Shown piece after piece: positions 1 to 6,238 of a DNA stretch of 8,047 nt. This stretch comes from Anaerolineaceae bacterium UBA5838 (GTDB taxonomy: Bacteria; Chloroflexota; Anaerolineae; Anaerolineales; Anaerolineaceae). A program made the position numbers and the translations under genes. Within the stretch, counting starts at the first letter, position 1, and each line of letters opens with the position of its first letter. The notes under the pieces are model-generated. The model did no database searches. It was given only the letters and a program-made list of their open reading frames with translations, and was not told the origin of the DNA. Location: assembly GCA_002432795.1 (NCBI GenBank), contig DJGU01000106.1, positions 9,848-17,894 on the forward strand, given 5' to 3'.

Positions 1-1311
1 CTCGAGGCCTGGTCTGAGCGTTATGGCTGGCAAACAGCTCCTGTCGCCTTTTCCAGCTCCTCCTGGCAGGTGCTCTCAAGCCAAACCGCTCCCGGTCAAA
101 CCCTCGAACATCGCCTTGGATACTATTACGTCCAGGATGCAGCCTCCATCCTGCCAGTCTCACTTTTCTCCGAATCGTCAACCCCCAGGCTCGTGCTCGA
201 CATGGCTGCCTCACCAGGCGGTAAAACCACGCAACTGGTGGATCACAATCTCGACCGGGATTTCGTCATCGCCAACGACTCCTCCGCCTCACGGCTTTCT
301 GCCTTGCGCACAGTACTGCAGGTTTGGGGTTCTGCCAATCATACAATTTCAAACTTTGCGGGTGAACGCCTCGGGGACTGGTTCCCTCAAACTTTCGACC
401 GCATTTTGCTTGATGCCCCTTGCAGCATGGAGAGCCTGCGCGTTTCCTCCTCTCATCCACCCAGACCGATCACTGCCGACGAGCGGAGTCGCCTTGCCTC
501 GAGGCAGCTCGCTCTGCTGACATCCGCTGCCAAAGCCCTGAAACCCGGCGGAGAATTGGTGTACTCCACCTGCACGCTTGCGCCTGAAGAAGACGAAGCC
601 GTGGTAAACGCCCTGCTAAATCTTGCCTCGAATGCCTTCCAAATTAACAAGATTCCTCTTGGTATTTCAAAATCTTCAGGATTAAAGTCCTTTGAGGATC
701 AGACCTTCCACCCAACTCTGGAAAATAGCTGGCGGGTTTGGCCCCACACTTTTGAAACAAACGGGTTCTTTGCGGTCCTGCTTACCAAGATGGCTGATTT
801 TTCCTCTGTTGCCAGCCAACCGCCTGCCCGTCCATTTTCCGCGACGGGTTTTGTTCCGGTCCCAGCCAGTCAGTTAGCAGTTTTCGATGCACAGATTAAG
901 GATCTTTACGGTCTCAGCCTTATCCCGCACTTTACCCAAAGCGGATTAATGCTCCACCAAAGGGGCAACAACCTGCATCTGATCCCCAAATCCTATCTCG
1001 AGCACTTCCCTTCGCTGCCATACCATAGCCTCGGAATGCCTTTTGGCAAAATTTATCACGGAGAGCTTGCCTTATCAGTGGAGTTAATCAACCGATTTGG
1101 AAACCTTTTTAATGCCAATATCTGGACCATTCCTGCAGATAAAGTAGCGCAATGGCTCTCAGGGCAGGATCTGCGAAATCTAAACTTTCAAGGACTGAGA
1201 ATGGGATCGGTTGTCATCATTCGAGATGAACTAGGACGAAACCTGGGCGCGGGAAAACTCTCAGCTAACAGATTGAGAAATCTTCTGCCAAACCGTAATT
1301 TACTTGGATAA
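1..1311 (+). CDS. RsmF-like 16S rRNA (cytosine-C5) methyltransferase, NOL1/NOP2/Sun family (5'-truncated by window edge)
   Basis: This enzyme transfers a methyl group from S-adenosylmethionine to C5 of cytosine in RNA; relatives with this architecture modify 16S rRNA helix 44. The frame is open from base 1, giving 436 visible residues. The GTG at 70 is internal, because family sequence (W..GW, then LEHRLGYYYVQDAAS at about 35-49) runs across it, so only an N-terminal piece is missing. Seen motifs: SAM-binding DMAASPGGK (67-75), NDSSASR (92-98), DAPCS with the resolving Cys141, and YSTCTL with the catalytic Cys191, followed by EEDEAVV. The last ~150 residues end in a PUA-like segment (GLRMGSVVIIRDELG, then LSANRLRNLLP), typical of RsmF rather than RsmB, which carries an N-terminal NusB domain instead. 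Odd point: the residue after PCS is Met where the family usually has Gly. The gene converges on rsmE 7 bases away. Family is secure; the target base (C1407 or neighbours) is inferred. Confidence 0.9.
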   Translation, partial: LEAWSERYGWQTAPVAFSSSSWQVLSSQTAPGQTLEHRLGYYYVQDAASILPVSLFSESSTPRLVLDMAASPGGKTTQLVDHNLDRDFVIANDSSASRLSALRTVLQVWGSANHTISNFAGERLGDWFPQTFDRILLDAPCSMESLRVSSSHPPRPITADERSRLASRQLALLTSAAKALKPGGELVYSTCTLAPEEDEAVVNALLNLASNAFQINKIPLGISKSSGLKSFEDQTFHPTLENSWRVWPHTFETNGFFAVLLTKMADFSSVASQPPARPFSATGFVPVPASQLAVFDAQIKDLYGLSLIPHFTQSGLMLHQRGNNLHLIPKSYLEHFPSLPYHSLGMPFGKIYHGELALSVELINRFGNLFNANIWTIPADKVAQWLSGQDLRNLNFQGLRMGSVVIIRDELGRNLGAGKLSANRLRNLLPNRNLLG

Positions 1312-1329
1312 TTATGATTTATTGGCAGA
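1284..1329. repeat. Nested inverted repeat across the convergent methyltransferase/rsmE junction
   Basis: An 8-base outer arm, TCTGCCAA (1284-1291), pairs perfectly with TTGGCAGA (1322-1329). Inside it, TAATT (1296-1300) pairs with AATTA (1310-1314) around a 9-base loop. Both stop codons (1309-1311 on + and 1319-1321 on -) lie inside the structure. It could form in either transcript and slow both polymerases. However, the internal loop is asymmetric, no good T run follows on either strand, and an 8-base repeat at this spacing can occur by chance in 8 kb. It is listed as a visible repeat, with termination only a possibility. Confidence 0.3.
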
Positions 1330-2059
1330 GATGCCGGATGATGGCGCAGCCAGCTATGCAAGCTGTTTCCATGCGCAGGATATTCGTGCCTAAAGAGATC
1401 TGCTGAAAACCGTATTTTTCCGCTAGAGAGACTTCGTCAGAACTAAAGCCGCCTTCAGGTCCGATTAGCAGGGCAATTTCCGCGTTTTCGCGATCCCCAA
1501 CGCTCAGCATGTTCGCGCAGATCTGTCTTACAATCGCTGTGCTTTCCCACGCGATCAGTTTTACCGCGCAATCCTCAGCGTCTGCCAGCATTTCTTCGAA
1601 GGTCAGCACGGGTTTTAAGACTGGCAGCCTGGACCGCATGGATTGCTCAGCGGCTTCCCGCATAATCGTGTCCAAGCGTTCCTGGCGCGCGCTGTTTTGC
1701 CGGCTTTCCTGTACCAGGCTTCGAGATGAGAAATAGGGCTGAAAGCTGGTTGCCCCAATTTCAGTTGCCTTCTGAAGGATTGTCTCCATCTTTTCACGCC
1801 GGGTGAGGCTGTAACACAGGCGCAGCCCTACCTTTGGCTCTGGTCTGCCAAGTTGTTTTCCTGTGATCTCACCGATAATGCTTTTCCCATTGTTTCCAGT
1901 CAGTTGCACCAGATACTCCCAGCCCGAGTTATCCAGCACAATCACTGCATCAGTCTTAGGCTTCAGCCGCAAAACATTCTTGATCTGCCGCGAGATGCCT
2001 TCCGGGAATGTGACCACCCCGTTTTGTATCGAATCTGGATCTAGAAAAAAGTGTTGCAT
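1319..2059 (-). CDS. rsmE: 16S rRNA (uracil-1498-N3)-methyltransferase RsmE
   Basis: RsmE is a SPOUT-class enzyme that makes m3U1498 in 16S rRNA, close to the ribosomal P site, probably on assembled 30S subunits. The 246-residue length is usual. An N-terminal PUA-like barrel (about 1-70, opening MQHFFLDPDSI and containing HVLR-like KNVLRLK at 27-33) precedes the knotted SAM domain. Family motifs visible are EKMETILQKATEIGA (89-103), AAEQSMRSRLP (136-146), IGPEGGFSSDEV (199-210) and ILRMETA (227-233), the last two forming the SAM-binding knot. The ATG follows the coaW stop by only 10 bases, with a weak AGAGA ribosome site overlapping the end of coaW, so translation is probably coupled. No separate promoter is visible. 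Identification is firm. Confidence 0.95.
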   Translation of the reverse strand: MQHFFLDPDSIQNGVVTFPEGISRQIKNVLRLKPKTDAVIVLDNSGWEYLVQLTGNNGKSIIGEITGKQLGRPEPKVGLRLCYSLTRREKMETILQKATEIGATSFQPYFSSRSLVQESRQNSARQERLDTIMREAAEQSMRSRLPVLKPVLTFEEMLADAEDCAVKLIAWESTAIVRQICANMLSVGDRENAEIALLIGPEGGFSSDEVSLAEKYGFQQISLGTNILRMETACIAGCAIIRHLCQ

Positions 2060-2069
2060 GGTCTCTATT

Positions 2070-2912
2070 TTAGCTTAATTTCAATATCCGGTTAATTGGT
2101 AACCCCTGCAATGCTGCTCCCATTGCTGTGGCAAATACCGCTCTATCAGGGATCACAAAGGTGACACCGTACAATTGATTAAAAGTATCAAGGATCTGCC
2201 TGCCAAGGCTCATGCACGTCAGATTGCCGGTTACAACGATGGTATCCAACTGGCACAGTCTTGCAGCAAGAACCGCCGCCGTACCAACAGACTGGAAAAC
2301 CAGGTTCACTATTCCTGCAGCAACGTCCTCCGGTTCGCTCAGCCCTATCAACTTTCCAAAATTGGATGCCGTGGTAGTTGGTGTCAAGCCCGAAATTTCC
2401 TTTTGGGTCAGGTCACCAACCGTCAGGTCGATCTTTTCGAGATGTCCTTTCTGGGAAAGCTGGTCGATTGTCTCAAAATCTGTAACATTTAAAAGCCGGT
2501 CAGCCAACCCCAGCAAGGTGCCTCCTCCAACACCTGAACCAATGATATGCCTGACATTTTGCCCTCTGGCCTCAACCAGAGATGTTCCTGTTCCCATGCT
2601 CACTACCACAGCGTCAGGGATGCCGGCCAGAAAAATTCCCCCAATGCCCACGGACTCAAATTCGTTCGCGATGATCGTTTTCCTGTCCAGCAGGTCACCA
2701 CTCAAATGGGAAGCTCCAACACCGGTTGCCATGATCATATCAATCTGCGCTAACTTTTTTTTGGAGGTTTCGAGATATCGCCCAAGCCCGGCATATGCTG
2801 AGCCAAGCGGATCGCTGGCTTTTACGATCACGCCTTCCAGTATTTTGCCATCTTCCAGCCCCACCACTTTGGTGGTGCTTCCCCCTATGTCCAGACCTAA
2901 GATCAGGCTCAT
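2070..2912 (-). CDS. coaW: Type II pantothenate kinase (CoaW / Fumble family)
   Basis: The enzyme phosphorylates pantothenate with ATP to 4'-phosphopantothenate, the first committed step of coenzyme A synthesis in the cytoplasm. The 280 residues have the ASKHA kinase layout: phosphate-1 loop DIGGSTTK (8-15), NEFE (83-86) whose Glu84 aligns with the proposed catalytic glutamate of the staphylococcal enzyme, SMGTGTS (105-111), GSGVGGGTLLGL (125-136), TASNFGKL (181-188) and a late adenosine-site stretch VVTGNL (226-231). The TGTS, GxGxGGG and ASNFG blocks are shared with Staphylococcus CoaW and argue against type I (P-loop CoaA) or type III (CoaX). A BadF-like activator ATPase is the main alternative, but TASNFG favours PanK. 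The ATG is supported by a strong GGAGGT at 2916-2921 (complement). The gene is first in a unit with rsmE. Type II enzymes in staphylococci escape CoA feedback; whether this one does is unknown. Confidence 0.85.
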   Translation of the reverse strand: MSLILGLDIGGSTTKVVGLEDGKILEGVIVKASDPLGSAYAGLGRYLETSKKKLAQIDMIMATGVGASHLSGDLLDRKTIIANEFESVGIGGIFLAGIPDAVVVSMGTGTSLVEARGQNVRHIIGSGVGGGTLLGLADRLLNVTDFETIDQLSQKGHLEKIDLTVGDLTQKEISGLTPTTTASNFGKLIGLSEPEDVAAGIVNLVFQSVGTAAVLAARLCQLDTIVVTGNLTCMSLGRQILDTFNQLYGVTFVIPDRAVFATAMGAALQGLPINRILKLS

Positions 2913-3004
2913 AATACCTCCGTTTCGTGCGATAATTCTACCAACGCGGCGAGTTTTTCGTTTTGTAGTATAACCCCTTGCGGGAGTCTTTTCGGAGAAA
3001 CATC
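2913..3004. promoter_or_regulatory. Divergent spacer between coaW and the queuosine-precursor transporter
   Basis: This 92-base spacer must carry leftward signals for coaW and rightward signals for the transporter. On the complement, a TAGAAT hexamer (4 of 6 bases around the consensus core plus T at the end) lies at 2936-2941, about 25 bases before the coaW ribosome site, but no convincing -35 stands 16-18 bases behind it. On the + strand TATAAC (2969-2974) is a possible -10, also without a good -35. A small CCC-GGG hairpin lies at 2975-2984. No preQ1 riboswitch could be recognised. Promoter positions are therefore tentative. Confidence 0.3.
2994..2997 (+). promoter_or_regulatory. Ribosome-binding site that fixes a TTG start at 3005
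   Basis: GGAG at 2994-2997 is followed by seven bases and then TTG at 3005-3007, an ideal Shine-Dalgarno spacing. The in-frame TTG at 2978 has only CCCC and AT-rich sequence before it and no such motif. The downstream TTG is therefore the better start for the transporter. The site would lie inside the coding region if 2978 were used. Confidence 0.6.
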
Positions 3005-3727
3005 TTGGATCAAAAAGAAAAACGCTACAATTTTAAATATCTGGATATCGTCACAGTCAGTTTTGCGGTGATTCTTATCCTCTCCAACTTCGCATCCTCT
3101 GCCAAGATCATTGACTGGGGATTCTCGCTTGGAAGTGTCCGCATGGCCTTTGATGCCGGAACGGTATTTTTTCCTTTTGCCTACATTTTTGGGGATGTCC
3201 TGACTGAAGTTTATGGCTATTCGCGTTCCAGGCGTGTAATTTGGCTCGGTTTTGGTGCTTTAATATTCAGCTTCCTGATGTTCCTGCTGATCCGCCTCCT
3301 GCCTGGCGAAGCCTCCTGGCAACAGAGCGTTGGTCAATCTGCTTTCGATTCCGTTTTAGGTGGGGTCAGCTTCGGCGGCATCGTCCTCTCCAGTATTTTA
3401 GGGTATCTATTTGGCAGTTTTTCAAACGCGGTCGTGATGGCAGTTATGAAATCGATTACAAAGGGAAAATTTCTCTGGATTCGCACGATCTCCAGCACCA
3501 TCATCGGTGAATTCGTCGACAGCCTGATCTTTGTAGCCGTTGCGACACTCACCGGGGTGTTCCCGCGTGAATTGTTCTGGTCGCTTACTCTAACTAATTA
3601 CATCTTCAAGGTCCTGGTTGAGGTCCTCTTTACTCCAGCGACCTATAAGATTGTCAATAAACTCAAGCAAGCCGAGGGTGTTGATGTCTACTCGGATCTG
3701 TCCGATCTTAGTCCGATTGGTTTTTAG
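3005..3727 (+). CDS. Queuosine precursor transporter, YhhQ/QPTR (VUT_1) family
   Basis: Members of this family are inner-membrane carriers that import preQ0/preQ1 or related 7-deazaguanines used to build queuosine at the wobble base of tRNAs. From the TTG at 3005 the protein has 240 residues, a usual length. About six hydrophobic segments are visible (roughly 12-30, 50-68, 77-98, 115-139, 163-183, 193-213), after a short charged N-terminus. Family blocks seen are FDAGTVFFPFAYIFGD followed by VLTEVYGY (49-72) and STIIGEFVDSLIF (164-176), with polar D, E and R residues inside the membrane region. No queuosine synthesis genes are in view, so salvage is a possibility only. The gene's last 20 bases overlap the end of convergent rsmI. 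Family assignment is strong; the exact substrate is inferred. Confidence 0.9.
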   Translation: MDQKEKRYNFKYLDIVTVSFAVILILSNFASSAKIIDWGFSLGSVRMAFDAGTVFFPFAYIFGDVLTEVYGYSRSRRVIWLGFGALIFSFLMFLLIRLLPGEASWQQSVGQSAFDSVLGGVSFGGIVLSSILGYLFGSFSNAVVMAVMKSITKGKFLWIRTISSTIIGEFVDSLIFVAVATLTGVFPRELFWSLTLTNYIFKVLVEVLFTPATYKIVNKLKQAEGVDVYSDLSDLSPIGF

Positions 3728-4400
3728 CCTTTAATTCTTCAAAACCGGCAATGCAGATCACAAACTCGCCCTTGATGGGTGAGTTTTCGATTATCGGAAT
3801 GATTTCCGAAAGCTTCCCCCTCACGATACGCTCAAACTTTTTGGTCAGATCATTAGCCACGACTGCCCGCCTGTCGCCCAGGACTTCCAAGGCATCCTTC
3901 AGAAATGCCACCAGGCGGTATGGGCTTTCGTAGAAAACCAGCGTATGTGGATTTTGCGCATCCATCGCAATAAATCGCTTGCGCGGACCTTCTTTGTTGG
4001 GAGGAAAGCCTTTAAATGTGAAGCTGTGGAGAGGCAAATCCGCCAGCGTGAGAGCCGTGATCACAGCCGAAGGCCCGGGAATCACTTCCACCGCAATTTC
4101 AGCTTCCAGCGCCGCATGCACCAAAAGGTAACCGGGATCGGATATCCCGGGTGTACCGGCGCTGGTGATCAAAGCGATGGTCTCTCCCCGTTCCAGTCGC
4201 TCAACCAGTTTTGGGACAACTTTACGTTCATTAAAATTATTCAAGGCAGTCTGAGGCTTGCTGATCCCGTAGTGATTCAACAAGATGCTCGATTTGCGGC
4301 TGTCCTCCGAAGCGATCAGGTCCACATGCTTCAAAACCTCCACCGCGCGAAAGGTCATATCTCCTAAATTTCCAATTGGTGTAGCAACAAGGTAGAGCAT
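3708..4400 (-). CDS. rsmI: 16S rRNA (cytidine-1402-2'-O)-methyltransferase RsmI
   Basis: RsmI adds the 2'-O-methyl group to C1402 of 16S rRNA at the P-site side of the decoding centre; with RsmH it yields m4Cm1402. It belongs to the tetrapyrrole-methylase fold. Motifs seen in order: ATPIGNLGDMT (6-16), SEDSRKSSILL (31-41), TSAGTPGISDPG (79-90), IPGPSAV (107-113), FKGFPP (129-134), VFYESPYRL (155-163) and GEFVICIAG (211-219). At 230 residues it is shorter than E. coli RsmI (about 286) and stops right after the catalytic fold, so the C-terminal helical extension is absent. The ATG at 4400 begins directly with the MLYLVATPIGN core; the ribosome site is a weak GGAAGTGAG. Its 3' end overlaps the transporter gene by 20 bases. 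Identification is firm. Confidence 0.95.
   Translation of the reverse strand: MLYLVATPIGNLGDMTFRAVEVLKHVDLIASEDSRKSSILLNHYGISKPQTALNNFNERKVVPKLVERLERGETIALITSAGTPGISDPGYLLVHAALEAEIAVEVIPGPSAVITALTLADLPLHSFTFKGFPPNKEGPRKRFIAMDAQNPHTLVFYESPYRLVAFLKDALEVLGDRRAVVANDLTKKFERIVRGKLSEIIPIIENSPIKGEFVICIAGFEELKAKNQSD
3762..3787 (+). terminator. Candidate terminator for the transporter, lying inside the 3' end of rsmI
   Basis: AAACTCGCCC (3762-3771) pairs with GGGTGAGTTT (3777-3786) around the loop TTGAT, giving a 10-pair stem with one G-U pair. The stem ends in a TTTT run (3784-3787). It stands 34 bases after the transporter stop codon. The G-U pair exists only in the rightward transcript; in the leftward rsmI transcript it becomes a C-A mismatch and no T run follows. 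The polarity therefore suits ending the transporter message. The short T run makes strong termination uncertain. Confidence 0.5.
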
Positions 4401-4446
4401 ACAATCTCACTTCCAGCTTATACTTCTGCAGCAATTTAATAACTGT

Positions 4447-4452
4447 ATTATA
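4447..4452 (-). promoter_or_regulatory. Possible -10 element for rsmI
   Basis: The complement of 4447-4452 reads TATAAT, a perfect sigma70 -10 hexamer, about 47 bases ahead of the rsmI ATG. The hexamer 17 bases further upstream (CGATTG) does not resemble TTGACA and there is no extended -10 TG. The element is plausible by position but unsupported by a -35. Confidence 0.3.
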
Positions 4453-4459
4453 AGGGAGG

Positions 4460-4487
4460 TTGCCAGTAGCAATCGCCGTGATAGAAT
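4460..4487 (+). promoter_or_regulatory. Sigma70-type promoter for the 570-residue gene
   Basis: TTGCCA (4460-4465) and TAGAAT (4482-4487) each match five of six consensus bases and are 16 bases apart. Transcription would begin near 4494, leaving an untranslated leader of about 30 bases before the ATG at 4526. It faces away from the possible rsmI promoter, whose -10 lies just 8 bases to the left, so the two polymerase sites would overlap. Confidence 0.55.
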
Positions 4488-4525
4488 TTCTGTAAACCGA
4501 TTTAACATCAAAAGGCAAACACGCG

Positions 4526-6238
4526 ATGGAAAGAACTGTTCCTGTCCGATCATCTGAAGAAATTGACCTGTATTTACGCACTATTTACTCTTTGTTGCGT
4601 TCCTCCAACGAGGTCCGCATCCGCACCCTGGAAGAGGTTCACGCTGGGATGAATTCATCCCTGCACACAAAGTCCCGTGAAGATTCACCAGACATTTCCG
4701 CCCTGATTTATGCCTTGTTACGCCTGCCAGAAGCAATTTTTTATGTGAAGAAAGTTATCCTTGGTCAATCTGCCGAAAATTTCGCCAGTTACGGTTATGG
4801 GGATATTGAAACCTGGAAAGATGTCAGCGCGAAAGCACGCCGCCGGCGATGTTTTTACAACGGCGGCCAAATTTTAGCTTGTTACATCGCCTCACGGTCT
4901 GACATTGATGACGTCATTCCTGCTTTGACCGCACTCCAGATCGAATGGAACAAACTCCACTTTCTGCTGAATACCCTCCCGGAAGGTCTGCTTTCCTCTG
5001 CTAACCCGGACGATCCGCAGAACTTTCAGCAGCTCGCCAAACATCTCCAGATCAAAGAGGAGGAGCTCGCCAGGCTATACACGGTAATGGGAGACAACTT
5101 TTACAGCTACATGTCCCATATTGCCTCCGAGACAAGCGACCTTACGGTTCAACTTGTCAGCGGTTCCCTGAACGATTACCGCAAAGCAACCGAGAGCTGG
5201 TGGAAAAATATCGAAACGCAGGTCCCGGCAGTTACCAGGCGTCCGATCTACTTTGTGTCATCCAACACCCACAGCCTTGCCAATCTGCTCTCCGGCTTTT
5301 CACTGACAAAACGCGCTGAATTGCTGAACTTTATCGAGCAGGACGAACCCTCTTTGCGCGCTGAATGGGAAGAAATGCAGCAGGAAGCCAACAAAGCCAG
5401 CCAGGAAAATTTCTTTTATTACGCCATGCGCAAATACCTTTCCACCCACCCTGAAAGCTCTCTGGTGTCTGAACAGATTGCCTTTGAAGAAGACCGCGGC
5501 ATCACCCGCCTCAGCAGCGCCCACAGTTTTGACGTGGAAGCCAGCGTTATGGAGCTTCATAAGCTGAACCCCACCACAATTGACCCCCGTCTGATCCCGG
5601 AACGTGATAGCTCTCATCTCGCGTTTCTTCAGGACAGTGACGCTATTATCCTTAACATTGACTATCCCCTTGGTTTTGCCGCTTACAACCTGCTCACAAA
5701 AATCGCGGAAAACAGCGGCAAGATACTTGGCATCTACATCATGGGTAAAGCTGCCAGTTTGAATGGTGTCCGTGGGGACGTCATCCTGCCAAATGTGGTT
5801 TACGACGAACATTCGCGCAATACGTATCTTTTCAACAACAACTTTACTGCCGCAGATATTGCTCCGAATCTCAATTTTGGTACCGTTCTTGACAATCAAA
5901 AAGCCGTTTCAGTCATGGGCACATTCCTGCAAAACCGCAATGTTCTCGACGTTGTCTATCGCGAGGGTTATACCGACGTCGAAATGGAAGCTGGACCGTA
6001 TTTGTCTGCCATCTATGAGCTTTTCCGCCCACAGCGGCACCCTGTCAATGAGATCGTCAACCTGCACGGTGTGCCCTTCGATCTGGGCATCCTGCACTAC
6101 GTGTCCGACACGCCCTATTCCAAGGGAAAGAACCTCGGCGCTGGAGGTCTTTCGTACTTTGGCATGGATTCGACCTATGCGGTTTCTGTCGCAATCCTCA
6201 AGCGCATCATCATGCTCGAGAAGCTCCGCCTGCAATAA
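4526..6238 (+). CDS. Uncharacterised 570-residue protein with a nucleoside-phosphorylase-like C-terminal domain
   Basis: I do not recognise a named gene; it may belong to a domain-of-unknown-function family. Residues 1-240 are mainly helical and polar, with an RRRR patch (105-108) and no signal peptide or membrane segment, so it is probably cytoplasmic. A linking block YFVSSNTHSLANLLSG (242-257) reads like a conserved motif. The part after about 370 resembles the nucleoside phosphorylase fold: DAIILNIDYPLGFAAYNLL (372-390), IYIMGKAASLNGVRGDVILP (403-422), DVEMEAG (484-490) and YVSDTP (525-530). In the known enzymes MEA contacts the sugar and the Asp of SD acts on the purine. The arginine normally before the GT/GS turn (LRIGT-like) is replaced here by Y-I-M, so phosphate may not be used. 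The ATG has a modest AAAGG 10 bases upstream. Its promoter and convergent neighbour valS suggest a single-gene unit. A nucleosidase, a phosphorylase or a non-catalytic sensor are all open. Confidence 0.8.
   Translation: MERTVPVRSSEEIDLYLRTIYSLLRSSNEVRIRTLEEVHAGMNSSLHTKSREDSPDISALIYALLRLPEAIFYVKKVILGQSAENFASYGYGDIETWKDVSAKARRRRCFYNGGQILACYIASRSDIDDVIPALTALQIEWNKLHFLLNTLPEGLLSSANPDDPQNFQQLAKHLQIKEEELARLYTVMGDNFYSYMSHIASETSDLTVQLVSGSLNDYRKATESWWKNIETQVPAVTRRPIYFVSSNTHSLANLLSGFSLTKRAELLNFIEQDEPSLRAEWEEMQQEANKASQENFFYYAMRKYLSTHPESSLVSEQIAFEEDRGITRLSSAHSFDVEASVMELHKLNPTTIDPRLIPERDSSHLAFLQDSDAIILNIDYPLGFAAYNLLTKIAENSGKILGIYIMGKAASLNGVRGDVILPNVVYDEHSRNTYLFNNNFTAADIAPNLNFGTVLDNQKAVSVMGTFLQNRNVLDVVYREGYTDVEMEAGPYLSAIYELFRPQRHPVNEIVNLHGVPFDLGILHYVSDTPYSKGKNLGAGGLSYFGMDSTYAVSVAILKRIIMLEKLRLQ

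Noticed and set aside
70..72. GTG at 70 as the start of the first methyltransferase
   Set aside because: The frame is open to base 1 and the upstream residues continue family-like sequence, so the gene is cut by the window edge.
2212..2973. 253-codon rightward open frame opposite coaW
   Set aside because: It is the antisense of a clear kinase gene, is proline- and serine-rich without motifs, and has no ribosome site.
2913..3004. Possible preQ1 riboswitch ahead of the queuosine-precursor transporter
   Set aside because: There is only a weak CCC/GGG hairpin and no A-rich tail or pseudoknot pattern of the known preQ1 classes.
4129..4152. CCGGGAT/ATCCCGG hairpin inside rsmI
   Set aside because: It codes for the conserved SDPG region and no T run follows on either strand, so codon choice explains it.
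5300..5899. 199-codon leftward open frame opposite the unknown gene
   Set aside because: The sense frame spans 570 codons with recognisable motifs, while this one has none and no promoter or ribosome site.
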